Positions 1-11,858 of a stretch of DNA of 64,000 nucleotides are shown in pieces; position 1 is the stretch's first letter, and each line of letters starts with the position of its first letter. This stretch comes from Rhyzopertha dominica (Eukaryota > Arthropoda > Insecta > Coleoptera > Bostrichidae). The position numbers were made by a program, and so were the translations under genes. The notes under the pieces are model-generated. The model was not told where the DNA came from, did not search any database, and worked only from the letters and a program-made list of their open reading frames with translations. The DNA lies in NCBI GenBank assembly GCA_025024175.1, contig QCXZ01000001.1:1984001-2048000 (forward strand), read 5' to 3'.

Positions 1-70
1 ATGGGTACCGCAACTGCACCCTTAAACAATGAAACATTGCCTATCCTCCCATAAAATTAAATATCACCTA
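1..70. other. Left flank, nothing recognised
   Basis: This short AT-rich flank precedes the TA target duplication of the first Tc1-like element. I see no coding or structural signal in it. Confidence 0.5.
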
Positions 71-72
71 TA

Positions 73-295
73 CGAGCCCAAACAACTATAGGTTCGGACA
101 CTTCATATTTTTGAGAGTAAGTAATTTTTACGATATGTAGAACATATTTTTCAAATTTATATTACTATCATCAAATACAACTATATACAGGTTTACTCTT
201 TGGAAAATACATGAGTAGAAAAACTTATTATGTTTAAGAAATTAGTGCTTATTCAACACTATAACAAATTCGTTGTCAACTAAATCTTCGGACAG
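73..295 (+). repeat. Left terminal inverted repeat of Tc1-like element A
   Basis: It matches the complement of 1508-1729 with scattered differences. The inner end is at TCTTCGGACA. Confidence 0.88.
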
Positions 296-301
296 ACCAC
301 C

Positions 302-1385
302 TTAATATTGAGTTACATCCCCTTTGGGTTTAATTACTGCCTTTATTCAGTCAGACATTGTATTTAACAGATTTTGACAGTCCTCTGCAGTTATAGATTC
401 CCAGATTTCCGAAATTTTTTGTTTCAAACCTTCAATATTTCTTTGGGGATCCTTTCTTAGCTTTCTTTTCATTATGGCCCAAAGATTCTCTATAGGATTA
501 AGATCCGGGCTACTGGAGGGCCAGTCCAGAACGTTAATAGAGTTGTCTTGANACCATTGTTTTGTAATTTTCGCGGTATGCGAAGATGCGCCGTCCTGTT
601 GAAAAGTCCATTCGCCATCATCAACTAAAATTTCTACTGATGGGAGTAAATTGGTTCTCAATATATCAATGTATTTTTGGGCGTTCACACTACCATCTAT
701 AAAATGCAAAGATCTAACACCTTTCGAAGACATACATCCCCAGAACATAACACTAGCAGGAAACTTAACAGTCCGTTTTAAACAGTCTTTGTGGTAAGTT
801 TCAGATTTGTTACGAATCACTCTCTTTCGCATATCACCGACGCATACATCAAATTTTGACTCATCACTAAAAATGATGCTGTTCCATTGTCTTTGTCCAT
901 AATTTTGTCTTTGTTTTGCCCATTTTAGTCGATTTTGTTTCTGGCGGATAGTCAGCAGTGGTTTTTCTTTTGCCTGTTGAATAATTAATATAATTTTACT
1001 TTTTGAGTACAAGAGACTTACCTCTTAAACTTACTTTATAAAAGTTATAGCCCCGCTTTCTGAGGTATTTACGAGTAGTCTCTGTAGAAGCTCTTTTCTT
1101 TATTCTTTCTGACCATATTGCATTTAAATCTCGTAGACTACTCCGGCGATTTTCCTTTGCGATGCTAATTAAAACTCGAACATCTCTGTCATTAATTATC
1201 CGTTTTCGTCCAGTGCTTTTTCCAGTTGCAACAGAACCACTTGATGAATATTTTTTGATAATGTCAGCAACACTTGACACAGGTAAATCGAGATCTTTTG
1301 CGATTTTTCGCACACTCTTACCATCTAGACGCAATTTTACAATAAGATTACGCAACTCAATACTCAACGCTTTTCCTCGAGCCAT
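302..1385 (-). pseudogene. Tc1-family transposase (DD34E), two exons, premature stop
   Basis: Cut-and-paste transposase. Exon 1 (1385 down to 1035) starts MARGKALSIELRN and holds the paired helix-turn-helix DNA-binding region, including SVRKIAKDLDLP. A GT-AG intron at 974-1034 (61 bp, phase 0; GTAAGT donor, CAACAG acceptor) joins FYK to AKEKPLL. Exon 2 holds the catalytic triad: D in FSDESKF, D in FQQDGASSH and E in NPIENLW. There are 34 residues between the second and third, so DD34E. A TGA at about 346-349, where Tc1 relatives read arginine (CGA to TGA, a CpG-type change), cuts off a short tail that otherwise stays open to TAA at 302-304. An N at 552 hides one residue. Apart from these the frame is intact, so activity may have been lost recently. 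Confidence 0.88.
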
Positions 1386-1507
1386 TATTTATTATGCACA
1401 TAACAAAATTAACTGCAAAACTGACAGAAGCGGTGTCGCATTAATTTCCAATATTATGTTTTGTTTTCATAGCCGCCCTGATTAAAATATCTCATGAATA
1501 ACATTAG

Positions 1508-1729
1508 TGTCCGAAGATTTAGTTGATAACGAATTTGTTATAGTGTTGAATAAACACTAATTTCTTAAACATAATATGTTTTTCTACTCATGCATTTTCC
1601 GCACAGTAAGCATGTATATAGTTGTATTTGAAGATATTAATATCAATTTGAAAAATATGTTTTACATATCGTAAAAATTATTTAATCTGAAAAATATCAA
1701 GTGTCCGAACCTATAGTTATTTGGACTCG
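1508..1729 (-). repeat. Right terminal inverted repeat of Tc1-like element A
   Basis: Inverted partner of 73-295. The inner boundary is GTGTCCGAAG and the outer end reads GGACTCG just before the TA duplication. Confidence 0.88.
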
Positions 1730-1731
1730 TA

Positions 1732-4700
1732 TTATGTCAACAATATGCCTCTACAAAGCGTTCATTCAACACTGACTACAACAGCTACAACAATGCAGAT
1801 AGATTCCCCCAGTATTAGTAGGTACAAACATTCAGGAAAAATAATAAAACTGAAAACTGCTTTGAATGCTTTGTCTGCAGCAGCCTGCAGCTCTCACAAC
1901 AAAAAATTTCTTAGGATGAAATTGTGCTGACCCAAACCATACACGGACTGTTTTCCATCACGATAATTTCACTGAGTCCTCAAAACTACTCGGCTACAGG
2001 TCATTGCGTCCTGAAAATGTTTCCCTTACGATCTCAGGGAATGCTTCCAGCAAACCAACCCGAAGGAAAGATGTTTCGTACAATCCTACAAAAGCAGGAA
2101 ACAATCGTTGGAGCCATCCTTTCACTTGCCATTGTAGCTTGTTCTCTTTGAGGATTCACGAGATGCCGGTCTTAAATTGGTTTGTTCCTGAAGACGTTTC
2201 TTTGTCATCGCGTATAACGAGCGTGAAATCAAATTTCCAAGGTAAATGACGCCTGCTTTCGTGCTTTCTGCGGACTATCGAAGCCCCCAGCGCCTCACAA
2301 ATTTGGTGCTTTTGTCGAATGCTAAAGCTGCGTTACGTACACCCTCAACCGGTGTGCTTTTAGTTAACTAAGGATTAGATCTAGTTGGCAGTAGACAAAA
2401 AATGAGTTCTTCCGAATGCGAGCATGCATATATTTTTCCCAAAAACAAAGAGCACCGCAAATATAGAATCGTACAAATCTACATAAAGTAAAGCGTAATT
2501 TTTTTATAACACATGTCCCTTCAAATAAAATTAAACGGATAGCAGCGCAAGTATCTTCTCTCATATATTTGCAGTGGCCATAAGCATCCATTACGCCGTG
2601 GAAGTCCTTGAACAATAGAGGTGTCATATTTAATTAACGCCATAAATTAATATAAACTGGAACTTTACGCATAATTAGTGGGTATCGAGTAATCTGAAGC
2701 TTGATGATACCAGACGCCATCGAATCGTTTGTTAATTGCATTTTCATTAAACAGACGAGCGTCGCGCTAACTGCAGCGATCTTCGGGCTCTCTTAATTAG
2801 TCGAAGTCTACACTTCCTGACTGCGTAAGCCTGTTCTGCAGCTGCATTGACTATTCATAACTGAATTGTGAAGCGAGAACAAATAGGTTACTCATGCTGC
2901 CGTCGAGACACTTCGCCACCCTTAATAGTGCAGACGATTCGTCTGCCTCACCGTCAGAGATAATTCATTTGTTCTGTACATTCGCCCGTTGCCATGTAGC
3001 TAGAAGGAAATACTGTAAGAAGTAATTAGCTACTGGATACTATAAAGCTGCACCCAATCGTAAGATAAGATGGCCTCGGACTGCTTTGCCACTTAACCCT
3101 TGAGATATATAAATCGAATATTTAGATTTAGAAAGGGAATCTTCTCATACAAATAGGAGATAATTCTATAGAAAAAAGTAACGGTTTGCAGGAGAAAACG
3201 ATCCTCCATACATAGTCAGTTCATACGTTTTGGGCCAAGTAAAATTTTTAGGGCGGTGACATAATTAGTTCACGTGGACGTGAAAAAGCCTGTCACTATA
3301 TTGCAGCTGCACTATTGGTCTGCAAGATAAGTTATGACCCCCTAACCTGTCACTCTAGTATTGACAGCATATTGCACACAGACCAACCGTTTATCAGTAC
3401 GGTAATTTGTCATTTGGGCAAAAGTTACTTTTTCTGGTAAACTCTTTTTTTAATTCAATTGAATTACGTGTAATTAATTTTACACCAAGTAAATTTATTA
3501 CATTCCTACAACTCTGACTTCTACCCTTTACCCCCAAGTGAAACTTCTTTGACGAATAAATACTTTCATCAAAATTTAAAAAAGTAAAGCAAGTAATGGT
3601 ATGTTTTATTATAAAATACAACAAGATAGATTTTGTTTGTGAATATATTTGAAAAACTCGTGAATTTTTACTTTTAATAATACTAATCGCCGATTTTTAT
3701 GTACATAAAGAGAGAAGTCGGTTAAAATGTAAACTCAAAATCATAAAAAAAAATGTATAAAAATGACAATTACCGTTAATATATTTATACAGTAATGTTT
3801 GATAACTATTATGGAGCTAGGATATTTAATTTCTACAATTTCTTGATTAGAGTGGCAGCAAGAAATTGGTGATTGCAGTGCACAAATAAACCAGAGTTTT
3901 TAATTTTAAATCCAGTTAAAATTTCAATTTTTTGCCAAGTCTTCATTATCACTGCCCCAACGCATATATTTATTGCCTTTGAAGGGAGAATGACAAAAAC
4001 TTTTAGCAAGAATAGGTATTGGGATTTCGGCGAAATACAACACGACCAACATTGCAAGCAGTTGACCTATGCTATCTTTTTCTATTTCATCAAGTCCTAT
4101 TGAAGTTTTTGGAAGTAATTCTCCCATTTGCTGCTCTTTATAGTCATCATCGATTCACTGTTGACTTGGCCATGATCTGAATCGGGTCCTTGTTTTTCTT
4201 TTTTTGTGATTGATCATTTGCGAAAATTCTTCAAGCTTTATCTTGTTTCCGCTTAGGAATACGGCTCATATCTTTTTTTATATAATTTTTAATTATTTGT
4301 TTCTGTTGCGTTGCCTAATGGTTAATAAAAGGTTATGAACATTTTGCACTAATCTTTTAGAGCATGTCAGTTAATCGCCAAGCAAACCACATTCATCCAT
4401 CTCAGAATTGAAGTTCACTTCGTTTGGTTTTNGTTCTGTGCAAAAGTGATTTTCACAATTTTTATGATCACCAAATATATGCCTTGGGCAATTTTCAGTG
4501 TGTCTCTGGATAATCCTGCCAATTGCTCATCAAACGAAAAATCCTGTGTTTTCCTGAAATTTAGGGCTTTCTTTATTGCTCCTCTCATTCGCTCTATGTT
4601 AGATTTCAAACTTTCCGCAGCTTCACAGGTAAACCTTATTTTTTTGTCGAACTTAAACGACTTTTTGCTATTTGATACAATTCTGGGACAGTTTCTCAGC

Positions 4701-6556
4701 AGATGGTTTGTGCGTTTGGCGAACTAGTTCTGGTCCGTAGGTTTTTGCAGTCAGAAGTCTGTCTCTGTCACCTACCAGTTTTACATACTTTAGTATTTAT
4801 ATTATATCGGATTCCATTCAAGTAGATATTCCTTTCCAATTTTTTGTTCATCTGTGCTCTGCACTGGGATTGTTCTCTGTCTTTGCACGATTGATGCAAA
4901 ATTTATTTCACACACCTATGTATAGCAATTTTCCTGTTTTAACCCCCAAAAGTACTCTTTCCGCGTGTGTATTCAAAACTAAAACCTTTGAGTAGCATCT
5001 AAGATTTCCCCAGTGATAAAAACAAAAGTGGTGAAAGTTTTAAGAAGAGACAATAAATACAGATAATTTACGACCACAATGATCCATGTACAAATTATAA
5101 AAGGATTGCAACAACGGGTACATCTGCATAGTTTACGAGTGCGAAGCTCCGCCCCGCAAAGCATTAAAGGTGCTAGAATTGTTCAAATTTGATGCAACAA
5201 AAAATCATTATTTTTGCTGCGATAAAGAAAAGAACAAATGTTCTGCGTATCAAAATTAAATTTTATCTGGAGCTCTCGTCTTATTTTTTGTTTGTTTTAA
5301 TCTTAATTTTTTTCTTGCACCTTTTTATTTTTTTCGGCAACAGTTAGTGTGAATCTCGAAAAAGTACGACGACAATTCCCGGGAGAAATAACTTAAGCGC
5401 TCAGATACAAAATCTCAAATCGATATGATGAAAAATACGGATTTTATCCTGCATAAACCATATAGAGTAGTACGTATAAACCGCCTTAAACCTATAAGAC
5501 ACATGGTCATGCTATGTATGCCATAAATTAAACGGATGCATAAAGTTTATAAAACTTGAATACTCCTTTTGTCTTTAAAATCTAATGAATTTAAGTATAC
5601 CGGCACCCACTACAATCGTGTCCTTTTCGGAAACCGAATATTTGCCTAAAACGACAACAAATTTAGCTATAAAATGCATGTCTATGCTGTGCTGTCTGCT
5701 CCGCAACCAACTGCAGATAGAACTATTTCGCTTTTATTATAGCTCGTCAGTGCTTGCAAAAAGTAGCGTGGGGGCCTGCTGTCAACTTGTCAGGCTACAG
5801 GTCAATTCCTTTAGGAAGTAGCAAGTAGATAAGCTGGTAATATGTTTAAGGACACAGATCCTTCATACTACTAGGTTTAGAGGTCTTTGGAAGTGGGAAA
5901 ACCACAGCCAGCTTCCAACTCTGAGGGTAAAAAGTCTCTAGAACTTAGGTAAGCAGAGGATGTGTTTGTATGAATGAGCTTATAAATTAAAAATTACATT
6001 CAGTTCAGCGTCAGGGCTTACTTTTGTATTGGATTAAACACAAACTCCATTTTCAGTTTCAGATATTTTAATTTCAGGAATGGATCCGCCGAATCTAACC
6101 TCCCCCATGCAAAAATATCTGTCCTAATAAGAAATTCAGCAATAAGGATAAACGGTAAGGCCAGGAGCGTTATGTAATCCGAATTCCTCCAAGAGTAAGT
6201 AATTACAGCACGAATAGAACCGGCTAAAAGGGACGAACAGTTTGAATGTTGGCAATATCCGGCTCAATTTGTTGAATTTAAATGCAAAGTTCGGCCGTCG
6301 AAAGTAGTTAGAACTGGAAATTCCACGTACGGCTATACGGCTAACTTTATGCAGTACGTGCAATGCCCTATTACACGGGTAACTGCCCTGTACTTTTCGG
6401 GGAGTGCTTCAAATAATCCCGTGTCTGACTGCACCGGCAATTCAAGAGATTCGGAGGTAGGTACCTACCTAATCTGGAGTTGAAATCCTCCCATACAATT
6501 ACATGTGGGGAGAGGAACACTTGAAGAAATGTTATGCGGGTCAGGCTACAATAGTA
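1732..6556. other. Intergenic, no supported gene
   Basis: Short reading frames occur on both strands, but none shows a recognised domain or codon pattern. About 2160-3080 is less AT-rich than its surroundings and looks like unique, possibly regulatory DNA. At 3830-4130 and 4415-4610 the minus strand has weakly protein-like stretches that could be decayed transposon sequence. I could not assign them. Confidence 0.4.
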
Positions 6557-6558
6557 TA

Positions 6559-6934
6559 CAGGGTGATTTTTTGAAAACTTCACACCTTAAATAACTTTAA
6601 ATAGAGGAAAAATTTAAAATTTTGCAAAAACAGGTAAACTTTTGTTTGCAGGGGGACAACTTTTGAGATAAGTTTTTAATGGATAGCGCTTACCCTCTTA
6701 GCGGGGTAGATACCCCTTCAAAAATTTTAAATGAAACTACCCATCTTACGATACATCATTTAAAAGCTTATTACACAAGGAGTTTTGCCATGTAATTAGT
6801 TTTACTATTTTTTACCCATTGACGGGGTAGTGGGTCAAAAAGTGCATTGTAGCAAGTGGCTTATAAAATGGAATATTTTGGACTTTTTTTAACAAAATTT
6901 ATTGTCTTGCAGTTACAATAAAAATTGTCCTTAC
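6559..6934 (+). repeat. Left terminal inverted repeat of the DD41D element
   Basis: Starts CAGGGTGATTTTTTG next to TA and matches the complement of 8475-8852 over nearly its whole length with mutations and small indels. Confidence 0.88.
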
Positions 6935-7186
6935 TTAAGCCTAAAAAAACTTGTTAAAAAATAATTGTTACACCTAAGCAAAATGCCAAAAATACTTAAA
7001 ATTTTCTTTCGACATTACTTGATATTGCAACTCGACAGTTTATACTGAATTGGCTAAATAATTATCTACTTTGTGTTTCCAATTTTTTGTTTCAACTTTT
7101 TGGCTACTTCTTTGGTACGACCTTCTTTTTGTTCACATTCCTTTTTATAAATCGCGTGAAATTTTAAAGTGAGAGTCCAAGTGATA

Positions 7187-8275
7187 ATGGTTTATTCAAC
7201 TGCCGAAAGGGTAGAAATAATTTATATTTACGGTGCTGAGCATAGCTGTGCTCGTGCGTCAGCAAGGGTGTTTAACGAACGGCACCCCGATAAAAATGTT
7301 GACGCTAGGTACATTCTCGANCTCGTGCAGAAATTTCAAGACACTGGATCTGTAGTAAACAAAAAAAGGGCAGGGAATAGAGTCGTTGATGAAATGGCCC
7401 AACTTGAAGTACTTGGTCATTTTGCAATGGATCCAACTAGCTCTTTGCGTAACATTTCTACAGCCACTGGACTTTCTTATTCATCTGTAAGGAAAGTTAC
7501 AAAACTGCACAAATTCCATCCCTATAAGATGAAAACTCTCCAGGAACTCGGCGAAGATGACTTCGATAGAAGACTGCAATTTTGCGAAATTATGACAGAA
7601 AAGATTATAGTAAATCCAAATCTAATAAAAAATATCTGCTTCGGTGATGAATGCACATTTTTTAACGGCTCTGTAAATAAACATAACGTCAGGTACTGGA
7701 GTGACGAAAATCCTTATATTTTTCGAGAAGGTCATACACAAGTTCCTCAGAAGCTGAACGTCTGGGCTGGAATACTTGGCAACGCAATTGTAGGTACAAT
7801 TTTCATTGATGGGACGCTAAATGGGAGAATATATTTAGAATTACTTGATAACATTATTGATCCTTTAATCACAGAGCAATTAGAAAACCAACGTGACCCT
7901 GAAGGAAATCCAATGTTAGATGAATACGAATTGTTTTACCAACATGATGGAGCCCCACCGCATTACGCCATTAATGTGCGAAATTGGTTAAATCATAGAT
8001 TTCCTCTTCACTGGATTGGTAGGCGTGGATTAATTGAATGGCCGCCACGATCACCCGATTTGACTGCTTTAGATTTCTTTCTATGGGGTCATTTAAAATC
8101 TGTGGTTTACAAAACACAACCTACTAGCCTGGACGATCTGCGAGAAAGAATTATTAACGAGTGCAGGAGGATTCCACCTGAAAGTTTCCGAAAATGCAGC
8201 AGGAGTTCGAGAACCGTCTGTATTATTGTATGGAAAGAGGTGGTGCACATTTTGAGAATCTATTGTAAGGTTTGA
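7187..8275 (+). pseudogene. DD41D mariner-type transposase, frameshifted near the C terminus
   Basis: Cut-and-paste transposase. I take ATG at 7187 (MVYSTAERVEIIYIYG); the open frame runs further up only to a GTG, not a normal eukaryotic start. The N-terminal third has the helix-turn-helix pattern (CARASARVFNERHP, then LRNISTATGLSYSSVRKV). Catalytic aspartates lie in ICFGDECTF, FYQHDGAPPH and SPDLTALDFFLWG. The last two are separated by 41 residues, the DD41D spacing of the rosa group. After SFRK at about 8193 the frame changes; a one-base shift gives a family-like ending (QQEFENRLYYCMERGG) stopping at 8266-8268. One base was probably lost in an A run. An N at 7321 hides one residue. Confidence 0.9.
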
Positions 8276-8474
8276 ATTTCTATGGTTTTGTTCACACTGT
8301 TTTTGGAGTTACAAATAAATAATTTTTCTTTTTCGTGGACATGGACTTTCTAAAGGATTACATGATAAATACTTTAATGTTAATAATAATGTTAAAAGAA
8401 AATTTTTAGTATTCTGGGAGTTTTTTTTAAGTGTCATATTTTTTACAAGTTGTTTGTTTAAATTTTGGGTTCTC

Positions 8475-8852
8475 GTAAGGACAAATTTTATTTCCGCTCT
8501 AAATTAAAATACATTTTGTTGAAAAGAGTCCAAAATATTCAATTTAATAAGCAACCTGTTTCGTAGGCACTATTAATCTATTACCCCGTCAATAAGTTAA
8601 ACGTGGTAAAACTAATTACATGGCCAGACTCTTTGTGAAGTAAGCTTTCAAATGATGTATCACAAGATGGATAGTTCCATTTAAAATTTTTAAAGGGGTG
8701 TCTACCCTGCTCAGAGAGTAAGCGCTATACATTAAAAACTCATCTCAAAAGTTGTCCCCCTGCAAACAAAAGTTTACCTGTTTTTGGAAATTTTTAAATT
8801 TTTGCTATATTTAAAGTTATTTAAGGTGTGAAGTTTTCAAAAAATCACCCTG
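8475..8852 (-). repeat. Right terminal inverted repeat of the DD41D element
   Basis: Inverted partner of 6559-6934. It ends AAATCACCCTG directly before the TA duplication. Confidence 0.88.
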
Positions 8853-8854
8853 TA

Positions 8855-9415
8855 TTTAATTTTTAACATTTCCCCCATATAGCGTGAATTTCGCAATATC
8901 AAAAGAGCATATTCTATACAACTTTTTTTAGAGATGAGGGCCGATGCCGCAAGTATGCCTTTGGCTGTACCCTGCATACTATGTACTATCACTCAAAGAA
9001 ACGCATATTAATGCAAATTAAAATTTAATTTGATATTACAATCTACGCATACTAAATGTTCAAACCCCAAAGTGCATACTGTATACGATCATGTGACTTT
9101 TTCTGTTGCGAGCTGCCGGTCTTGCAGCCTGTAACCGTACAGACCATTACATCACATTAAGGCTAGACATCTAAATCCATAAAGGGGTATGAACGTGCTT
9201 GTGACATTCTGACTACACCAAATCGATTCTAGATATTGGTTTCACAGAAACTGTGCCGCTTGCAGTAGACGTGACCAAAGTGATATCAGAGTCTTAAGCG
9301 TGATTCACATCGAATACCTCAATAAATATACCGCAAATGCATCTAAACTAGAGAAAATTAAATAAGTCCAGGAAAGCTATAAGTCTACAGATACCTAGTA
9401 AACAGGTTTATGTAC
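8855..9415. other. Intergenic, nothing recognised
   Basis: AT-rich sequence with a few less AT-rich patches. There is no coherent reading frame, repeat boundary or RNA signal that I can support. Confidence 0.4.
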
Positions 9416-9807
9416 TAGTGCTGTCTATTCTCTATTTGTATCGAATATATTCGTTATTCGAGTACGGTAGAGCAAATATTCGTTTATACAATTGCCCCAA
9501 ATTATTACTCGTATTCGTATTCATATGCCTATTCGTTTTATTCGAAAACAAATTGTATTTGTTTTATTCGGATATTTGCAATGCATTGAACAAATTTTTA
9601 CGGTTTTAAATTTTATTTTATTTCGAACCAAATATGTGTTTTTGAATAATAACAGTATTCGAACATTTTTTGATTGTGAAGAAAGGAGTACATATAAGTA
9701 TGTAGTTTGGAGTTTGCACAGGTATTTTATACAGCAGCTGCTTTCGTTCGAATATTTGTTTATTATTCGTTTTCGAATTCCAAGGATTCCATTTTTTGAC
9801 AGCGCTA
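9416..9807. mobile_element. Candidate hAT-like MITE
   Basis: The ends are short inverted repeats: TAGTGCTGTC on the left and GACAGCGCTA on the right, with similarity continuing a little outside. Inside, both flanks are crowded with ATTCG/CGAAT words (TCGAATATATTCGTTATTCG on the left, TATTCGTTTTCGAATTCC on the right), like subterminal repeats of hAT elements. I see no clean 8-bp target duplication, which lowers confidence. The open frames across it on both strands are by-products of the biased composition, not genes. Confidence 0.35.
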
Positions 9808-10178
9808 GTATATGGATACCATATTTAACTATGAAATATTGAGTACCACTATAGATCAGCCTAGACCTGAATTTGCTGTAAACTCCCAAATGAGAGAGGA
9901 ATGCGGCATGGAACTGATTGTGCTTCCTAAGAGATACAATAATTTGTTTAAGTAATAACTGTCAGTTGTCAAAGCACATAAATTAGTAGTGTTTGTCGCT
10001 ATTACTATATACTAAATCATAATTGCGTTACGATGAATAACTAAGCCACCTGAAGTTATAAAATAAAGCAGCAATATCATAAAAATCTAACAACACTTAA
10101 TGAAGGATTATCAAAAGAAGTTGAGCAAAACAATTCCAGAAGCAACAATCAGTAATAGCACAAAAACCAACGAAGACC

Positions 10179-10204
10179 ATATATATATATATATATATAT
10201 ATAT
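10179..10204. repeat. (AT)n microsatellite
   Basis: About 13 uninterrupted AT units. Simple-sequence repeat with no sign of function. Confidence 0.9.
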
Positions 10205-10914
10205 TCATATAATGATGTAAAGAAAACGTGAGTATGATAATGCTTAATAAATCAAATCTCAAAACAAAATATCTAAATATAGTTTAAAAAGCAGAATAAA
10301 TCCGTGATCTTTCAAAATTTAAACGATTTCATAACTCTATTTTGACTTGCACGAAGGAGTTTTCACTCTTGTTTCCGTACCTTCCAAATAACCTCCCACA
10401 TGCGTCATTCAGTTATGAGAATAAGACGCGAAAACCATAAACAGACATAATCAGCGTCATACATCTTCCAAACACAGAGAACGGCTTTCAATTTCCCTCG
10501 ATTGATTTTGTTCGTACCATTTTATTGGCGACCTTGTCGGTAGACATCCAATAATTCCTTTACGTCCGTTGGTTGTTAAACGTAACGGTTCCTTTAAGGC
10601 CATCCATAAACAGTTTACACTCATTCGGTTACTGTTCCGTGGATGTTACGCAATCGAACCAATTTGCTTAGAAAGAAAAAGGGAATTCAATCAGCGAAGT
10701 TGCCTTAGGCGCCGGGATGGAATGAATTTAAATGGAGAAAACTTGTTGCGATCGGGGGAACGCACGGTTCGAAAACAATTACATTACTTCATAATTGCTA
10801 TACAGTTATGTAGTAAGAAGTAAGAGGATTCACACTTAGTGTGCGGAATTGGGATTAGGGAAACTCAATGATACAAACTTTAAATGAAATGATCTTACCA
10901 CACAAGGTTTTACA

Positions 10915-11005
10915 GATGCAAGAACGTAAGCTTCCGCGGTTAGAGTTAGGATGAAATTTAGTATTTTTCGGTTAAACCGCGTCTGTTTTTGGAACAGAGA
11001 CAAGC
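10915..11005. repeat. Dispersed repeat, copy 1
   Basis: The phrases AGAACGTAAGCTTCCGCGG and GCGTCTGTTTTTGGAAC recur in mutated form at 19229-19322, in the same order and orientation. The pair is an old repeat of unknown class, possibly untranslated sequence from a retroelement. Confidence 0.6.
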
Positions 11006-11121
11006 GGTTATGTTCATTAAGCCTTATTTTAATGGTCAATACATATAATAATAATAACATACTATTGGGCGAAGTCTAGCGTAGCTATTCCACTCAACCC
11101 AAAATAAAATATAAACTTAGT

Positions 11122-11568
11122 TCAATATGAGAAATAAACAAACCAAAAGCATAAACAACTGTAGTACCATGCTTTGACTATAATTACAAGCTGATTACTT
11201 AACCTATACATCATTTGTTTTTTTAAACTTTCTACAGAGCATATTTTAGTAAACAAATCAAAGTGTTCATTATAACATTTTACAGCATTATAAGTAAAAG
11301 ACCGCGTGTATAAGGAGGTTCGGAAGCTAGGCATTGATAAATGGTGGTCATATCTAAGAGATAAATTAGTGCAATGCAAGCTGCGACGACCATGAAACTT
11401 ATCACGCAAGTATTTTGGCGAAGAGGATCGAAAGACACGAAACCAGAAAGTTGCAAGGTAGTAATGAAAAAGTTGCTCAATTTTTAACCATTTAAGTTGC
11501 TGTATGCACTTACTGATATGAGCATACTTTTTTAGTCCAAATATGATCCTGCAGCAGTTATTTTGCAC
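11122..11568 (-). pseudogene. LINE reverse transcriptase, C-terminal region
   Basis: This frame carries the C-terminal signature of CR1/Jockey-type polymerases: NNCCRIIFGLKK, then YTRSFTYNAVKCYN. The matching LINE at 39397-41410 has the same pattern (SCLRFIYGIRKF, then FTRSFTYNIYK). It sits in another frame from the catalytic core and is part of the same dead gene. The connecting stretch at 11570-11860 still reads KSLGLSIDNDLRFKNHV in a neighbouring frame. Confidence 0.7.
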
Positions 11569-11858
11569 CTTCTGAAGCCTGTATTTATTAACGGCATTAA
11601 GACAAGGAAAATATACCGTAAAACAACAAAGTAAGTGAAGGATTACCAGAAATTCGCATAATTTTTTAAAGTTTAAAGTTGAAAGTAAGATGATTAGAGT
11701 ACAAGGGTTTTAAAGCAGCATACCATTTTTTAATAACAGAAAACACGTGATTTTTAAAACGAAGGTCATTATCTATACTTAAACCAAGACTTTTGATCCT
11801 TTCATATACAGGCAGTTGATTATGGTCCCCATGTACATTAATCATCCTTCACAAAACA

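Larger units (their letters stand above)
73..1729 (-). mobile_element. Tc1-like DNA transposon A (DD34E), full length
   Basis: A 1657-bp element is bounded by TA at 71-72 and TA at 1730-1731. The ends are inverted copies: the left begins CGAGCCCAAACAACTATAGG and the right complement begins CGAGTCCAAATAACTATAGG. The inverted repeats are about 222 bp each. Each carries a TTCGGACA motif near its outer end (about 93-100) and again at its inner end (about 288-295), an IR/DR layout of the kind that binds Tc1-type transposases. The transposase gene runs on the minus strand. Long matching ends plus an almost open gene suggest a fairly recent insertion. Confidence 0.93.
6559..8852 (+). mobile_element. 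Mariner-type DNA transposon (DD41D), full length
   Basis: A 2294-bp element is flanked by TA at 6557-6558 and TA at 8853-8854. Both ends begin CAGGGTGATTTTTTGAAAAC when read inward. The inverted repeats are very long, about 376 bp (6559-6934 and 8475-8852). They share the marker phrases GGGGGACAACTTTTGAGA and ATTAGTTTTAC. The transposase gene lies between them on the plus strand. The 2.3-kb size and DD41D chemistry set it apart from the Tc1-type elements in this window. Confidence 0.93.
9808..11040. other. Intergenic with an (AT)n tract and a GC-richer block
   Basis: No gene is supported. The stretch holds a dinucleotide repeat near 10180, a less AT-rich unique block at about 10380-10780, and one copy of a short dispersed repeat at 10915-11005. 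Confidence 0.4.

Noticed and set aside
7169..7186. Upstream GTG start for the DD41D transposase
   Set aside because: GTG is not a usual eukaryotic start, and the family-like N terminus begins at the ATG at 7187.
9492..9889. Long frames on both strands with many Phe, Ile and Tyr
   Set aside because: Caused by ATTCG-rich low-complexity DNA; not protein-coding.
10179..10204. (AT)n tract as a replication origin or promoter
   Set aside because: Plain dinucleotide repeats are common in AT-rich insect DNA, and nothing around it supports such a role.
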